From NCBI RefSeq assembly GCF_009796785.1, contig NZ_CP047026.1, forward strand, positions 2,958,501-3,022,500: a DNA stretch of 64,000 nt, written 5' to 3'. Within the stretch, counting starts at the first letter, position 1. Every line of letters begins with the position of its first letter. The DNA is from Polaribacter sp. L3A8 (GTDB lineage: Bacteria > Bacteroidota > Bacteroidia > Flavobacteriales > Flavobacteriaceae). The notes beneath the pieces are model-generated. The model was given only the letters and a program-made list of their open reading frames with translations. It searched no databases and was not told the DNA's origin. Made by a program: the position numbers and the translations under genes. This document shows positions 8,849 through 17,130 of this stretch, piece after piece.

Positions 8849-10012
8849 ATGAAAAAACCGATGAACATAGATAGTTATAATAAAAGCAATTTAGATTTAG
8901 ATGTAATTATTATCGGTGGCGGTTTAGCAGGTTTATGCAATGCAATTCATTTATCAAAATTTAATAAAAAGGTTTTGTTGATTGAGAAAAATGAATATCC
9001 TAAACACAAAGTTTGTGGAGAATATATTTCGAATGAAGTGTTGCCTTATTTAGATTTTTTAGAGATTAATCCGTTTGATTTTGGCGCTGTTAAAATCTCT
9101 GAATTTCAATTATCAACTACCAAAAATAAACTTATTTCGGCAAAATTACCTTTGGGTGGATTCGGAATTTCACGATATCAATTAGATTTTATTTTATCAG
9201 AAAAAGCGATAAAAAACGGAGTTACAATTTTAAAAGATTCTGTAATAAATGTTGATTTTAAAAATGATGTTTTTTCGGTTGAAACCAAAGAAAATAATAC
9301 CTTCACTTCAAAAATTACTATTGGAGCTTTTGGAAAACGTTCTTTATTAGACGTAAAATTAGAAAGAGATTTCATCAAAAAAAAATCGCCTTATTTAGGC
9401 GTGAAAATTCATGTAAAAGGAAATTTTAAAGAAGATTTAGTAGCACTCCATAATTTTAAAGGTGGTTATTGTGGCGTTTCTAAGGTGGAAAATAAAGCTA
9501 TTAATTTGTGTTATATCACCAATTTTTCGTCTTTCAAAAAGTATAAAAATATCGAAGATTTTCAAGAACAAGTTGTTTTTAAAAATCAATTTTTAAAAGA
9601 AATATTCAATAATTCTAAAGCTATTTTTGAGAAACCTTTAACGATTAGTCAGGTTTCTTTTGAAACCAAAAAACCAGTAGAAAACCATATTTTAATGTGT
9701 GGCGATTCTGCAGGAATGATTCATCCACTTTGTGGAAACGGAATGAGTATGGCAATTCAGTCTGCACAAATTGCGTCTAAACTCATTCTAAACTATTACG
9801 AAGGTGCTATTTCGTCAAGAAGTGACCTTGAAAAGCTGTACATTAGACAGTGGAACAAACAATTTAAATGGAGATTAAAATCGGGTCATTTTATAGCAAT
9901 GTTATTTCGAAAAGATAGAATTGCATCCATTTTATTACAAATTTTAAAGAAACTACCTTTTTTATTACCAATTATAATTAAGCAAACACATGGTAAACCA
10001 ATGAAAATTTAA
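8849..10012 (+). CDS. FAD-dependent oxidoreductase (geranylgeranyl-reductase/monooxygenase type) of the type III PKS cluster
   Basis: A 387-aa flavoprotein. The ADP-binding fold is VIIIGGGLAGLCNAIHLS (residues about 18-35). It is followed by the family signature KHKVCGEYIS and the second FAD motif CGDSAGMIHPLCGNGMSMA near residue 285. These are features of the geranylgeranyl reductase/PHBH-like group, which includes aromatic hydroxylases and olefin reductases. Its stop codon overlaps the next ATG by one base (TAATG), so the two are translationally coupled. With a methyltransferase and type III PKS downstream, a role in hydroxylating or oxidising a phenolic or pyrone lipid is likely, as in the srs phenolic-lipid operon of Streptomyces. 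That role is inferred. Confidence 0.85.
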   Translation: MKKPMNIDSYNKSNLDLDVIIIGGGLAGLCNAIHLSKFNKKVLLIEKNEYPKHKVCGEYISNEVLPYLDFLEINPFDFGAVKISEFQLSTTKNKLISAKLPLGGFGISRYQLDFILSEKAIKNGVTILKDSVINVDFKNDVFSVETKENNTFTSKITIGAFGKRSLLDVKLERDFIKKKSPYLGVKIHVKGNFKEDLVALHNFKGGYCGVSKVENKAINLCYITNFSSFKKYKNIEDFQEQVVFKNQFLKEIFNNSKAIFEKPLTISQVSFETKKPVENHILMCGDSAGMIHPLCGNGMSMAIQSAQIASKLILNYYEGAISSRSDLEKLYIRQWNKQFKWRLKSGHFIAMLFRKDRIASILLQILKKLPFLLPIIIKQTHGKPMKI

Positions 10013-10731
10013 TGGATTTTTTTATCAGCACAAAAAATAGAACAGAGAAAGAAGAACTGATGGATGATTTTTCTATTGGCGGCGATTTACTGCGAGATAC
10101 TTTAGATAAGTTAGAAAATATTAATCGGTATTTAGGCGGAAATTTAGTTACTTTAAATTCCTTGAAAAAAGTATTAAAAAATCACCCAAAAGAACAAGAG
10201 TTAACCATTGTAGATATTGGTTGTGGTCATGGAGATATTTTACGAGATGTGGCAAAATTTGGAAGGAAGAAAGGCTATAAAATGAGCTTGTTAGGTGTTG
10301 ATGCAAACCCAACAGCAATAGCATACGCAAATGAATTATCTACAAAGTTTCCAGAACTGAGTTTTAAAACAGAAGATATTTTTTCTGATACATTTAAAAA
10401 TAGAAAATTCGATGTGGTATTGGCAACCTTATTTTTGCATCATTTTAAAGAAGAACAATTGGTTTCTTTTTTAGGAGATACTTTAAAACAAACAAAAATA
10501 GCAATTTTAGTAAACGATTTGCATCGACATAAATTGGCGTATTATCTGTTTATGTTGTTGTCTCTTTTTATTAAAAATAAAATGATTATTGAAGACGGAT
10601 TAACATCCGTTTTAAGAGGATTTAAAAGAAAAGATTTAGAAAGAATCTCTCAAAAATTAAAAGTAGAACCACAAATTTCATGGAAATGGGCATTCCGTTT
10701 TCGATGGATGCTATCAAGTTCAAAATTTTAG
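10012..10731 (+). CDS. Class I SAM-dependent methyltransferase of the type III PKS cluster
   Basis: A 239-aa methyltransferase. SAM motif I is IVDIGCGHGDILRDVA (residues about 65-80), the acidic residue of motif II is in LLGVDANP, and motif IV is FDVVLATLFLHHF. It is translationally coupled to the FAD oxidoreductase and followed by an 82-bp gap to the PKS gene. In related clusters the equivalent enzyme methylates the aromatic ring or a hydroxyl of the polyketide product. That the acceptor here is the type III PKS product is inferred from position. A start further downstream (Met17) cannot be excluded. Confidence 0.88.
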   Translation: MDFFISTKNRTEKEELMDDFSIGGDLLRDTLDKLENINRYLGGNLVTLNSLKKVLKNHPKEQELTIVDIGCGHGDILRDVAKFGRKKGYKMSLLGVDANPTAIAYANELSTKFPELSFKTEDIFSDTFKNRKFDVVLATLFLHHFKEEQLVSFLGDTLKQTKIAILVNDLHRHKLAYYLFMLLSLFIKNKMIIEDGLTSVLRGFKRKDLERISQKLKVEPQISWKWAFRFRWMLSSSKF

Positions 10732-10813
10732 TTTTTTAATTTTAATTACAAGCATAGGTAAAATTCTTGTCGAAATAAATTAGTACGAATTCGTGAAATT
10801 AGTATCTAAAAAT

Positions 10814-11866
10814 ATGAAAGTAAAAATAACATCGGTTGCAAAACAACTTCCAAAATATTATAGAGAAACAAAAGATATTATTCCGTTTGTAAAATTATGG
10901 ATGCAAGATCAAGACGAACGATTTCAACGGAAAGTTGTTAAGTTATTTGAAGGAGCTGGCGTAGATAAAAGGTATTCAATTATGGATCCAGAAGAAGTTT
11001 TTATAGCAACTTCTTTCGAAGAAAAAAATAATATTTATACAAGAGAAGTTGTAAAACTAGCAGAACAATCTTTAACAAAATCATTAGAGAAAGCAAATTT
11101 AGAACCTACGGATATCGATTATATAATTACGGTAAGTTGTACCGGAATTATGATTCCGTCTATGGATGCTTATTTGATTAATTCTCTGCAAATGAAACAA
11201 GATATTGTACGTTTGCCAGTAACAGAAATGGGTTGTGCAGCCGGAGTTTCTGGTATTATTTATGCGAAGAATTTTTTAAAAGCAAACCCCAATAAAAGAG
11301 CTGCTGTAATAGCTGTTGAAGCACCAACAGCAACTTTTCAGTTAGATGATTATTCGATGACAAACATTGTAAGTGCTGCTATTTTTGGTGATGGAGCTTC
11401 TGCTGTTATTTTGTCTTCTTATGAAGAAGATAAAGGTCCAGAAATTATTGATGAAGCCATGTATCATTTTTACGATGCTACTTCTATGATGGGTTTTAAA
11501 TTGGTAAATACAGGTTTACAAATGATATTGGATAAGGAGGTTCCACAGAAAATATCAGATCATTTTCCGGCAATTGTACATCCGTTTTTAGAACGAAATA
11601 ATTTAACAATTGATGATGTAGACCACTTAATTTTTCATCCTGGAGGAAAAAAAATTGTACAAACGGTAGAAGATTTATTTGGTGTTTTAGGAAAAAATAT
11701 AGACGATACAAAAGAAGTTTTACGATTATACGGTAATATGTCTAGTGCAACCGTTTTGTATGTTTTAGAACGATTTATGGATCGAAATCCTGCAAAAAGA
11801 GAACGTGGTTTAATGTTGAGTTTTGGTCCTGGTTTTTCTGCACAAAGAATTTTATTGGAGTGGTAA
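10814..11866 (+). CDS. Type III polyketide synthase (chalcone/stilbene synthase fold)
   Basis: A homodimeric ketosynthase that extends an acyl starter with malonyl-CoA and cyclises the product without a carrier protein. The 350-aa length is typical. Counting from the ATG at 10814, the catalytic triad is intact: Cys141 in EMGCAAGVSG, His275 in FHPGGKK and Asn308 in YGNMSSATV. The C-terminal FGPGFSAQRILLEW matches the family GFGPG loop. A GTG at 10793 could add seven residues, but the ATG start aligns better with the family. The neighbouring FabZ, ketosynthase and ACP genes suggest a fatty-acyl starter made in situ. An alkylresorcinol- or alkylpyrone-like product is the best inference. Confidence 0.95.
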   Translation: MKVKITSVAKQLPKYYRETKDIIPFVKLWMQDQDERFQRKVVKLFEGAGVDKRYSIMDPEEVFIATSFEEKNNIYTREVVKLAEQSLTKSLEKANLEPTDIDYIITVSCTGIMIPSMDAYLINSLQMKQDIVRLPVTEMGCAAGVSGIIYAKNFLKANPNKRAAVIAVEAPTATFQLDDYSMTNIVSAAIFGDGASAVILSSYEEDKGPEIIDEAMYHFYDATSMMGFKLVNTGLQMILDKEVPQKISDHFPAIVHPFLERNNLTIDDVDHLIFHPGGKKIVQTVEDLFGVLGKNIDDTKEVLRLYGNMSSATVLYVLERFMDRNPAKRERGLMLSFGPGFSAQRILLEW

Positions 11867-11890
11867 TTAAATGATGATAAAAAATTACAA

Positions 11891-11921
11891 GACCTCACAA
11901 GTTTTTAAAATCTGCGAGGTC
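11891..11921. repeat. Small palindromic repeat, GACCTCACA family
   Basis: Arms GACCTCACA and TGCGAGGTC (one mismatch) surround an A/T-rich loop, between the type III PKS and dehydratase genes. A second member lies at 13747-13775. A hairpin here could attenuate the operon mildly, but there is no clean T-tract. Confidence 0.7.
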
Positions 11922-11936
11922 TGTTAAATCGAGCAA

Positions 11937-12380
11937 ATGAACCAAATAGAAATTATAAAAAATCTTCCTTATACAAACCCATTTTTGTTTGTTGATGAAC
12001 TCACAGAAATTTCAGAAAACGGAGTTACAGGAAATTATACATTTAAAGAAAATGAATTTTTTTATGAAGGTCATTTTAAGGGAAATCCGATTACGCCAGG
12101 AGTAATTTTAACGGAAACCATGGCGCAAATTGGTGTTGTTTGTTTGGGAATTTATTTATTAAAAGACGAAATCTTATCAACAGAAAAAAAACCACAAATT
12201 GCTTTAACCTCTAATAATATTGATTTCTATTTACCCGTTTTACCAAATGAAAAAGTAACCGTAACTTCAGAAAAAGAATATTTTAGATTCAATAAATTAA
12301 AGTGCAAAGTAAAAATGATGAATGCCAAAAATGAATTGGTTTGCAGAGGAACTATTTCTGGAATGATAATAGCTAAATAA
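11937..12380 (+). CDS. FabZ-like 3-hydroxyacyl-ACP dehydratase of the type III PKS cluster
   Basis: A 147-aa hot-dog-fold protein. FLFVDELTEI and EGHFKGNPITPGVILTETMAQ match FabZ, with the catalytic His in GHFKGNP (residue about 49) and the acidic residue in the TETMAQ helix. In FabZ the reaction is dehydration of 3-hydroxyacyl-ACP to trans-2-enoyl-ACP. As a second copy outside the main fatty-acid genes and beside a ketosynthase and ACP, it probably builds or modifies the acyl starter or tail for the PKS. No reductase lies in the cluster, so any reduction steps would borrow FabG and FabI from primary metabolism. Confidence 0.88.
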   Translation: MNQIEIIKNLPYTNPFLFVDELTEISENGVTGNYTFKENEFFYEGHFKGNPITPGVILTETMAQIGVVCLGIYLLKDEILSTEKKPQIALTSNNIDFYLPVLPNEKVTVTSEKEYFRFNKLKCKVKMMNAKNELVCRGTISGMIIAK

Positions 12381-12386
12381 ATTAAT

Positions 12387-12431
12387 GTCAGTTCGAGTGA
12401 TTTCGATTATTCGCGAAATTGTATCGAGAAC
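12387..12431. repeat. Imperfect palindromic repeat, TGTCAGTTCGAG family
   Basis: The element runs from TGTCAGTTCGAGTG through TTTCG and CGAAAT to TATCGAGAACA. The imperfect arms pair with gaps. It fills the gap between the dehydratase and ketosynthase genes and resembles a repeat common in flavobacterial intergenic DNA (from general knowledge, not searched). Confidence 0.5.
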
Positions 12432-12451
12432 AAATTAATAAAAAATTAAAA

Positions 12452-13726
12452 TTGAAAAACAGAGTTGTAATTACTGGTTTAGGAGTGGTGTCGCCAAATG
12501 GCGTTGGTATACCTGCGTTTACAAATGCTATAAAAGCTGGAACTTCTGGCATTACCTTTCATCAAAATTTAAAAGACAAGGGGTTTTCTTGTTGTATTGG
12601 TGGAATTCCGGATATTTCTGAAGAAAAAAAAGCAACATATTTAACACCTTTACAACTACGTGGGTTTAATAGTACTTCTATTTTATACGGATGTATAGCA
12701 GGAATTGATGCGTGGAAAGATGCAGGTTTTTCTGTAGATGAAAACTCTAAATTAGATTATGATTCTGGTTTAATTTTTGGAACAGGAACATCTGGAATTG
12801 AGAAATTTAGAGAGGCAATTTATAAAATTGATGAGCAACAAGTAAGACGTTTAGGAAGTACTTCTGTGGTGCAAACCATGGCAAGCGGAATTTCGGCTTA
12901 TTTAGGTGGAATTTTAGGTTTAGGAAACCAAGTAACAACAAATTCATCTGCTTGTACAACGGGTACAGAAGCCTTGTTATTAGGTTTTGAACGTATTAAA
13001 AACGGAAAAGTAAAACGAATGTTGGTTGGCAGTTCTAGCGACAGTAGTTTGCATACTTGGGGCGGATTTGATGCCATGCGCGTAATGTCTTATAAACACA
13101 ATGAAACTCCAGAAAAAGGATCGAGACCTATGAGTGAAACTGCATCTGGTTTTGTTCCTGGAAGTGGCGCAGGAGCCTTGGTTTTAGAATCGTTAGAGAG
13201 CGCTTTAGAAAGAAAAGCAACTATTTATGCGGAGGTTTTAGGTGGGAATATCAATTCTGGCGGACAAAGAAATGGCGGAACGTTAACGGCGCCGAATGCA
13301 GAAGCTGTTCAGAAATGTATTACTGATGCAATTTTAGATGCCAATATTTCTGCGGATGAAATTGATGTCATAAACGGACATTTAACAGCAACATCTAAAG
13401 ACAGTTTAGAAATAGAAAATTGGACCAAAGCATTGCAAAGAAAAGGAACTGATTTTCCATACATTAATTCTTTAAAATCGATGATTGGTCATTGTTTGGC
13501 TGCTTCTGGCGCTATTGAGTCTGTTGCTGCTGTTTTACAAATTAAAGAACAATTTGTGTTTCCAAATATCAATTGTGAAGATGTACATCCAGAAATTACT
13601 GCATTAGTTTCTTCGGATAAAATTCCGACAAAAATGATGGAGAAAAACTTTACTATTTTAGCAAAAGCAAGTTTTGGTTTTGGTGATGTAAATGCTTGTG
13701 TTATCTTTAAAAAGTATAAATTGTAA
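12452..13726 (+). CDS. Beta-ketoacyl-ACP synthase (KAS I/II-like) of the type III PKS cluster
   Basis: A decarboxylating condensing enzyme acting on ACP-bound substrates, 424 aa from the TTG at 12452. That start gives the family N-terminus KNRVVITGLGVVSPNG. A TTG at 12419 is also possible but lies inside a palindromic repeat. The catalytic residues are intact: Cys in NSSACTTGTEA, His in INGHLTATSKDS (HGTST in FabF) and His in KSMIGHCLAASG. The loop sequence departs from housekeeping FabF, as seen in KAS enzymes of aryl-polyene and flexirubin clusters. It probably elongates the dedicated acyl chain on the ACP encoded next. Confidence 0.9.
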   Translation: MKNRVVITGLGVVSPNGVGIPAFTNAIKAGTSGITFHQNLKDKGFSCCIGGIPDISEEKKATYLTPLQLRGFNSTSILYGCIAGIDAWKDAGFSVDENSKLDYDSGLIFGTGTSGIEKFREAIYKIDEQQVRRLGSTSVVQTMASGISAYLGGILGLGNQVTTNSSACTTGTEALLLGFERIKNGKVKRMLVGSSSDSSLHTWGGFDAMRVMSYKHNETPEKGSRPMSETASGFVPGSGAGALVLESLESALERKATIYAEVLGGNINSGGQRNGGTLTAPNAEAVQKCITDAILDANISADEIDVINGHLTATSKDSLEIENWTKALQRKGTDFPYINSLKSMIGHCLAASGAIESVAAVLQIKEQFVFPNINCEDVHPEITALVSSDKIPTKMMEKNFTILAKASFGFGDVNACVIFKKYKL

Positions 13727-13746
13727 CTAATTTAAGATAAAGAAAA

Positions 13747-13775
13747 ACCTCACAGCTTTTAAAAAACTGTGAGGT
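13747..13775. repeat. Small palindromic repeat, GACCTCACA family
   Basis: Perfect 9-bp arms ACCTCACAG and CTGTGAGGT around an A/T-rich centre, between the ketosynthase and ACP genes. It is related to the copy at 11891-11921. Confidence 0.75.
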
Positions 13776-13794
13776 CTAAAACAATAAATAAAAA

Positions 13795-14046
13795 ATGACA
13801 AAAGAAGAAATTATAAGTAAACTAACAACCATTGTAAAGCCTTATATTCAAAATGAAGATGGGTTTAAAAACATCTCTGAAGACACAGATTTTATAAATG
13901 ATTTAGAAATAAACTCTGCAAATTTGGTAGATATTATTTTAGATGTAGAAGATGAATTTAAGATAGAAATAGACAATGCTTCTATGGAGAAAATGCTCTC
14001 TGTAAAAGCTACTGTAGCAATTATTCAAACAAAAATGAATGCATAG
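13795..14046 (+). CDS. Acyl carrier protein of the type III PKS cluster
   Basis: An 83-aa acidic four-helix carrier protein. The phosphopantetheine-accepting Ser lies in DLEINSANLVDIILDVEDEF, replacing the usual DSL with NSA-N-L. This marks it as a specialised ACP distinct from the housekeeping AcpP encoded at 28689. It overlaps the next gene, a phosphopantetheinyl transferase, by 8 bp, which fits modification by a dedicated partner. Its likely job is to carry the acyl chain made by the adjacent KAS and dehydratase. Confidence 0.9.
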   Translation: MTKEEIISKLTTIVKPYIQNEDGFKNISEDTDFINDLEINSANLVDIILDVEDEFKIEIDNASMEKMLSVKATVAIIQTKMNA

Positions 14047-14611
14047 AATTGGCAATGATATTGTAGATTTAAATCTTGCAGAAACCGAAAGTAATTGGCA
14101 ACGAAAAGGTTTTTTAGAGAAACAATTCACCCAAAAAGAGCAAACTGAAATTTTAAAAGCTAAAAATCCGTTTTTAAAAGTTTGGTTGTTTTGGAGCATG
14201 AAAGAAGCGGCTTACAAATGCTACACCCAAAAGGTAGAAAGGCGATTTTTTGCTCCTTTAAAATTTGAATGTAGTTTAGTTTCTAATAACGAAGGAATTG
14301 TTTCTTTCGAAGGAGATAAATACCATACTACTACGGTTATTAATTCATTTTATATTCATACAGTTGCTAAAGAAACCGATGGGGAGGTTAATTTTTTCTC
14401 GAATATTGGTTCTTTAGAAACAATAAATAGCATTTTAAAAATACAATTGGCAGCCAAAAAAGAAATTGTATCAGAAGAAATAGATAAAATAAAAACGCCT
14501 ATTGGAGCGCCACTTTTTTATCATCAAAAACAATTATTAACAAAATCTTGTTCAATTTCTCACCATGGAAATTATGGAGCATTTGCATTTATTTTAAATA
14601 ATGAAGCTTAA
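14039..14611 (+). CDS. 4'-phosphopantetheinyl transferase superfamily protein
   Basis: This enzyme transfers the phosphopantetheine arm of CoA to a serine of an acyl carrier protein. The 190-aa protein shows the AcpS/Sfp hallmarks: RIGNDIVDL at the N-terminus (Mg-binding Asp) and WSMKEAAYKCY at about residues 57-67 (Mg-binding Glu, Lys). A histidine-containing segment, CSISHHGNYGAFAF, is near the C-terminus. It overlaps the ACP gene by 8 bp and the next gene by 11 bp, so the three are translationally coupled. It may act only on the cluster ACP or also on AcpP. Confidence 0.9.
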   Translation: MHRIGNDIVDLNLAETESNWQRKGFLEKQFTQKEQTEILKAKNPFLKVWLFWSMKEAAYKCYTQKVERRFFAPLKFECSLVSNNEGIVSFEGDKYHTTTVINSFYIHTVAKETDGEVNFFSNIGSLETINSILKIQLAAKKEIVSEEIDKIKTPIGAPLFYHQKQLLTKSCSISHHGNYGAFAFILNNEA

Positions 14612-15050
14612 AGAAGAACTCTATTATAAGTGCGAAGCATTTGTAAATAATCGGTTACAAACGGTAGATGACATAATTTCATCGAACCAAAAAGCATTGC
14701 AATCAGAAACTAAAAGTTCTGCAGGTGATAAGCATGAAACTGGGCGTGCAATGTTACAATTAGAAATGGAAAAAGCGGGTCAGCAATTAGCAGGAATCAA
14801 CCAAATGAAAGAAGTTTTGGCTAAAATAGATATATCAAAAAAGAGCACTATTGCTCATTTGGGTAGTGTAATTGAAACAAGTTCTGCAAATTATTTTTTA
14901 TCCATTTCTGCAGGACAATTAATTGTTTCTGGTAAAGTATATTTTGCTATTTCAGTATCATCACCCATAGGGAAACTTTTGTTAGGTAAGAGTATTAATG
15001 ATGAATTGGTTTTTAACAATAATAGAAGTATAATTAAAGGTATTAGTTAA
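14601..15050 (+). CDS. GreA/GreB C-terminal-domain-like protein
   Basis: A 149-aa protein with a helical N-terminal half (residues 1-75, SSAGDKHETGRAMLQLEMEK). The C-terminal half resembles the FKBP-like domain of transcription factors GreA/GreB: VIETSSANYFLSISAG followed by AISVSSPIGKLLLGKSINDEL. Public Bacteroidota annotations sometimes call such proteins 3-oxoacyl-ACP synthase, apparently because of the neighbouring genes; nothing in the sequence supports that activity. The N-terminal coiled coil lacks the acidic tip expected of a true GreA secretion-channel finger. It overlaps the transferase gene by 11 bp, so it belongs to the operon. Its function is unknown. Confidence 0.6.
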   Translation: MKLKEELYYKCEAFVNNRLQTVDDIISSNQKALQSETKSSAGDKHETGRAMLQLEMEKAGQQLAGINQMKEVLAKIDISKKSTIAHLGSVIETSSANYFLSISAGQLIVSGKVYFAISVSSPIGKLLLGKSINDELVFNNNRSIIKGIS

Positions 15051-15087
15051 TATTTTGTATTTTAGGTGTTTAAATAGTTAATTATCA

Positions 15088-15963
15088 ATGATAAAAACTC
15101 CAATTATAACGCATAATTATCAAAAACTTGAAAAATTTAATTTTGATATTGTAAAACTTGAAAAATTAGTAGAACTTGAAAGTACGGAGGTTCTTGCAAA
15201 AAATCATAAAGTAAATTTTTACGCGTTAATTTTTATTACAGATAATAGTGGTAAACATTCAATAGATTTTACAGATTACGATTATAGTAAAGGAACCATA
15301 CTTTCTATAAGAAAAGATCAAATGCATAAGTTTTATTTAAGTAAAGACACAAAAGGTTTTTTGTTATGTTTTAAAGAAGAGTTTTTAAATAGTTATTTAA
15401 ATGAGCTAGAAATAGCTAGTGCATTACAGATGTTTAATGAGTTGTTAGTGTCTCCAAAAACACAATTAATAAATAGCGATTTCGGAGGTATTTTTCAATT
15501 GATAAAAGTTATAGAAAAAGAAGCTTTAGTGGTTAATGATATGTATTCTTATAAGCTTATTAGAAGTCTTTTACATATTTTAATTACCTTAATTTATAGG
15601 TTAAAATCTAAAGAATATAATAATGTACAACAAAGTAAATATTTAAAAGAGTTTATTAAATTTCAAAATGCTTTAGAAGAGGATTATTTTAAAACTAAAA
15701 AAGTGTATGATTATGCAAATAAATTAGGTTTTTCAACAAAAAAGTTAAATACGGTAGTAAAGTTTATTGCAAATAAAGCTGCAAAAGAGTTTATTGATGA
15801 CACGGTTATTATAAAAATAAAAAGATTGCTTTTGCAAAATAACCTTTCTATAAAAGAGATTGCATTTAAAGTAGGTTTTAAAGACCCCGCCAATTTATAT
15901 AAGTACTTTAAAAAGCATACTACATTTACGCCAGAAGAGTTTAGAAAACAATTTATACGTTAA
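15088..15963 (+). CDS. AraC-family transcriptional regulator
   Basis: A 291-aa regulator. The N-terminal half is a cupin-like sensor (YALIFITDNSGKHSIDF and the GTILSIRKDQMHKF strand). The C-terminal two helix-turn-helix motifs of AraC/XylS follow: VYDYANKLGFSTKKLNTVVK, then SIKEIAFKVGFKDPANLYKYFKKHTTFTPEEFRKQ. It lies 37 bp after the GreA-fold gene on the same strand and ends at a terminator, so it may be the last gene of the polyketide operon and its local regulator. The effector is unknown. Confidence 0.9.
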   Translation: MIKTPIITHNYQKLEKFNFDIVKLEKLVELESTEVLAKNHKVNFYALIFITDNSGKHSIDFTDYDYSKGTILSIRKDQMHKFYLSKDTKGFLLCFKEEFLNSYLNELEIASALQMFNELLVSPKTQLINSDFGGIFQLIKVIEKEALVVNDMYSYKLIRSLLHILITLIYRLKSKEYNNVQQSKYLKEFIKFQNALEEDYFKTKKVYDYANKLGFSTKKLNTVVKFIANKAAKEFIDDTVIIKIKRLLLQNNLSIKEIAFKVGFKDPANLYKYFKKHTTFTPEEFRKQFIR

Positions 15964-16302
15964 TTTATCCCATTTTTACAGTTTAAAGGCACTTTATTAC
16001 CTTTCCTGCGTAATACATTACACTTAGTTTTGTCGAACAACATTTAATGTTTAAAATAAGAAGTTATATTCCCCAATTTTTCATAAAATTTACTTTTTGA
16101 AAAGTATATAATTAAATCACCTTAATTCTTTTTTAGAATCAAGGTGATTCTTTTTTAGAGTTACTTTAATCTAAAAAAAATATTTTTCACCATTTTTAGA
16201 GGAATCCTTATAAGAGTTTTGAAATTGATGAGAAGGGAATCATGGTTAAAAAAAAGCCTTATTTTTACCATATTAAGTTTATTAACAATCTTATTTTTTT
16301 AA
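15964..16302. other. Intergenic region, about 340 bp
   Basis: Holds the terminator at 16115-16156. The rest is AT-rich with no recognisable gene, and no convincing TAnnTTTG element was found before the next start. Confidence 0.5.
16115..16156 (+). terminator. Intrinsic terminator after the AraC gene
   Basis: A 15-bp stem with one mismatch (AATCACCTTAATTCT against AGAATCAAGGTGATT) and a short T-rich loop is followed by C and six T residues. It marks the probable end of the polyketide/AraC transcript. Confidence 0.85.
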
Positions 16303-16938
16303 ATGAAAAAACAACTCTTTTTTTTAGCACTATTATTTTCTGTTCAAATGTTTTCTCAATCTAATTTTAAAAGCTTTTTTAAACTTTCTGCCCCCATTAA
16401 AAAATGGGTATTATTTCATCCGTTTAAAGCAAAAAGATCTTTAACAGTTTCTAACGAAGCCAACAGAGTTTCTGATTCTATTGCAAAAACAAACTTATTA
16501 GATGGAGATGGTGCAGGTGGTCAAGTAGATGCATTTAGACATGGATATTGGATGGCACGTATGCGTCAAGAAATAGGAGAAGGTGCCGCACGTTCTTTAG
16601 GAAAAGCACATGAAAAAGAGAATTATATTAGCTATAAAAAACGAAAGCTAGAAGAGGGTATTGTGCCAGATGAGATATCATCAAAAATGGATTTATACAA
16701 TAATGAAGAAGGGTTAAAATTAATTACTAAAGGAAGTAAAGTTTCTAGAAAAGTATTAATTTATAAAATTGTAAACGCCATTAATAAAGGTTCTTTCAAA
16801 ATTATAAAAAAAGATATAAAGGGTAATTTTTTAACTTGTAAAGGAGAAGTTATTGCCAAAGAAGTACTTAGGGGAACTTGGGAAAATAGTAAATGCTTAA
16901 TTTCATCTAAAAAAGGTAAAAACATCAGTTTTAATTAA
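16303..16938 (+). CDS. Secreted protein resembling the DUF6973 family
   Basis: A 211-aa protein with a Sec signal peptide (MKKQLFFLALLFSVQMFSQS, cleavage about residue 19). The mature part carries a conserved block GQVDAFRHGYWMARMRQ and LGKAHEKENY (residues about 68-104), which resembles the DUF6973 family found in Bacteroidota and in some toxin C-termini. The Asp, Arg-His and His-Glu pairs could form a catalytic or metal site, but no activity is established. It stands alone between two intergenic gaps. Confidence 0.55.
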   Translation: MKKQLFFLALLFSVQMFSQSNFKSFFKLSAPIKKWVLFHPFKAKRSLTVSNEANRVSDSIAKTNLLDGDGAGGQVDAFRHGYWMARMRQEIGEGAARSLGKAHEKENYISYKKRKLEEGIVPDEISSKMDLYNNEEGLKLITKGSKVSRKVLIYKIVNAINKGSFKIIKKDIKGNFLTCKGEVIAKEVLRGTWENSKCLISSKKGKNISFN

Positions 16939-17130
16939 GAAAAAATTTACTACAACGTATTCGTTCAATAAGCATGGTTGTTAGCGTACTTTAAACTAAA
17001 AAAAAACCAATAAAAGCAAGGCTTCAGCTGATAAATATCATATAAGCTTATTGTGGTAAAGACCTACTTTTGTCTACTCAAATGAAATTTAGTTTTTTAT
17101 AAAATTACATTTAAATAAATATTAAAATTT

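Noticed and set aside
14601-15050. 3-oxoacyl-ACP synthase
   Set aside because: At 149 aa it is far too short and has no active-site Cys/His pattern; the C-terminal half looks GreA-like.
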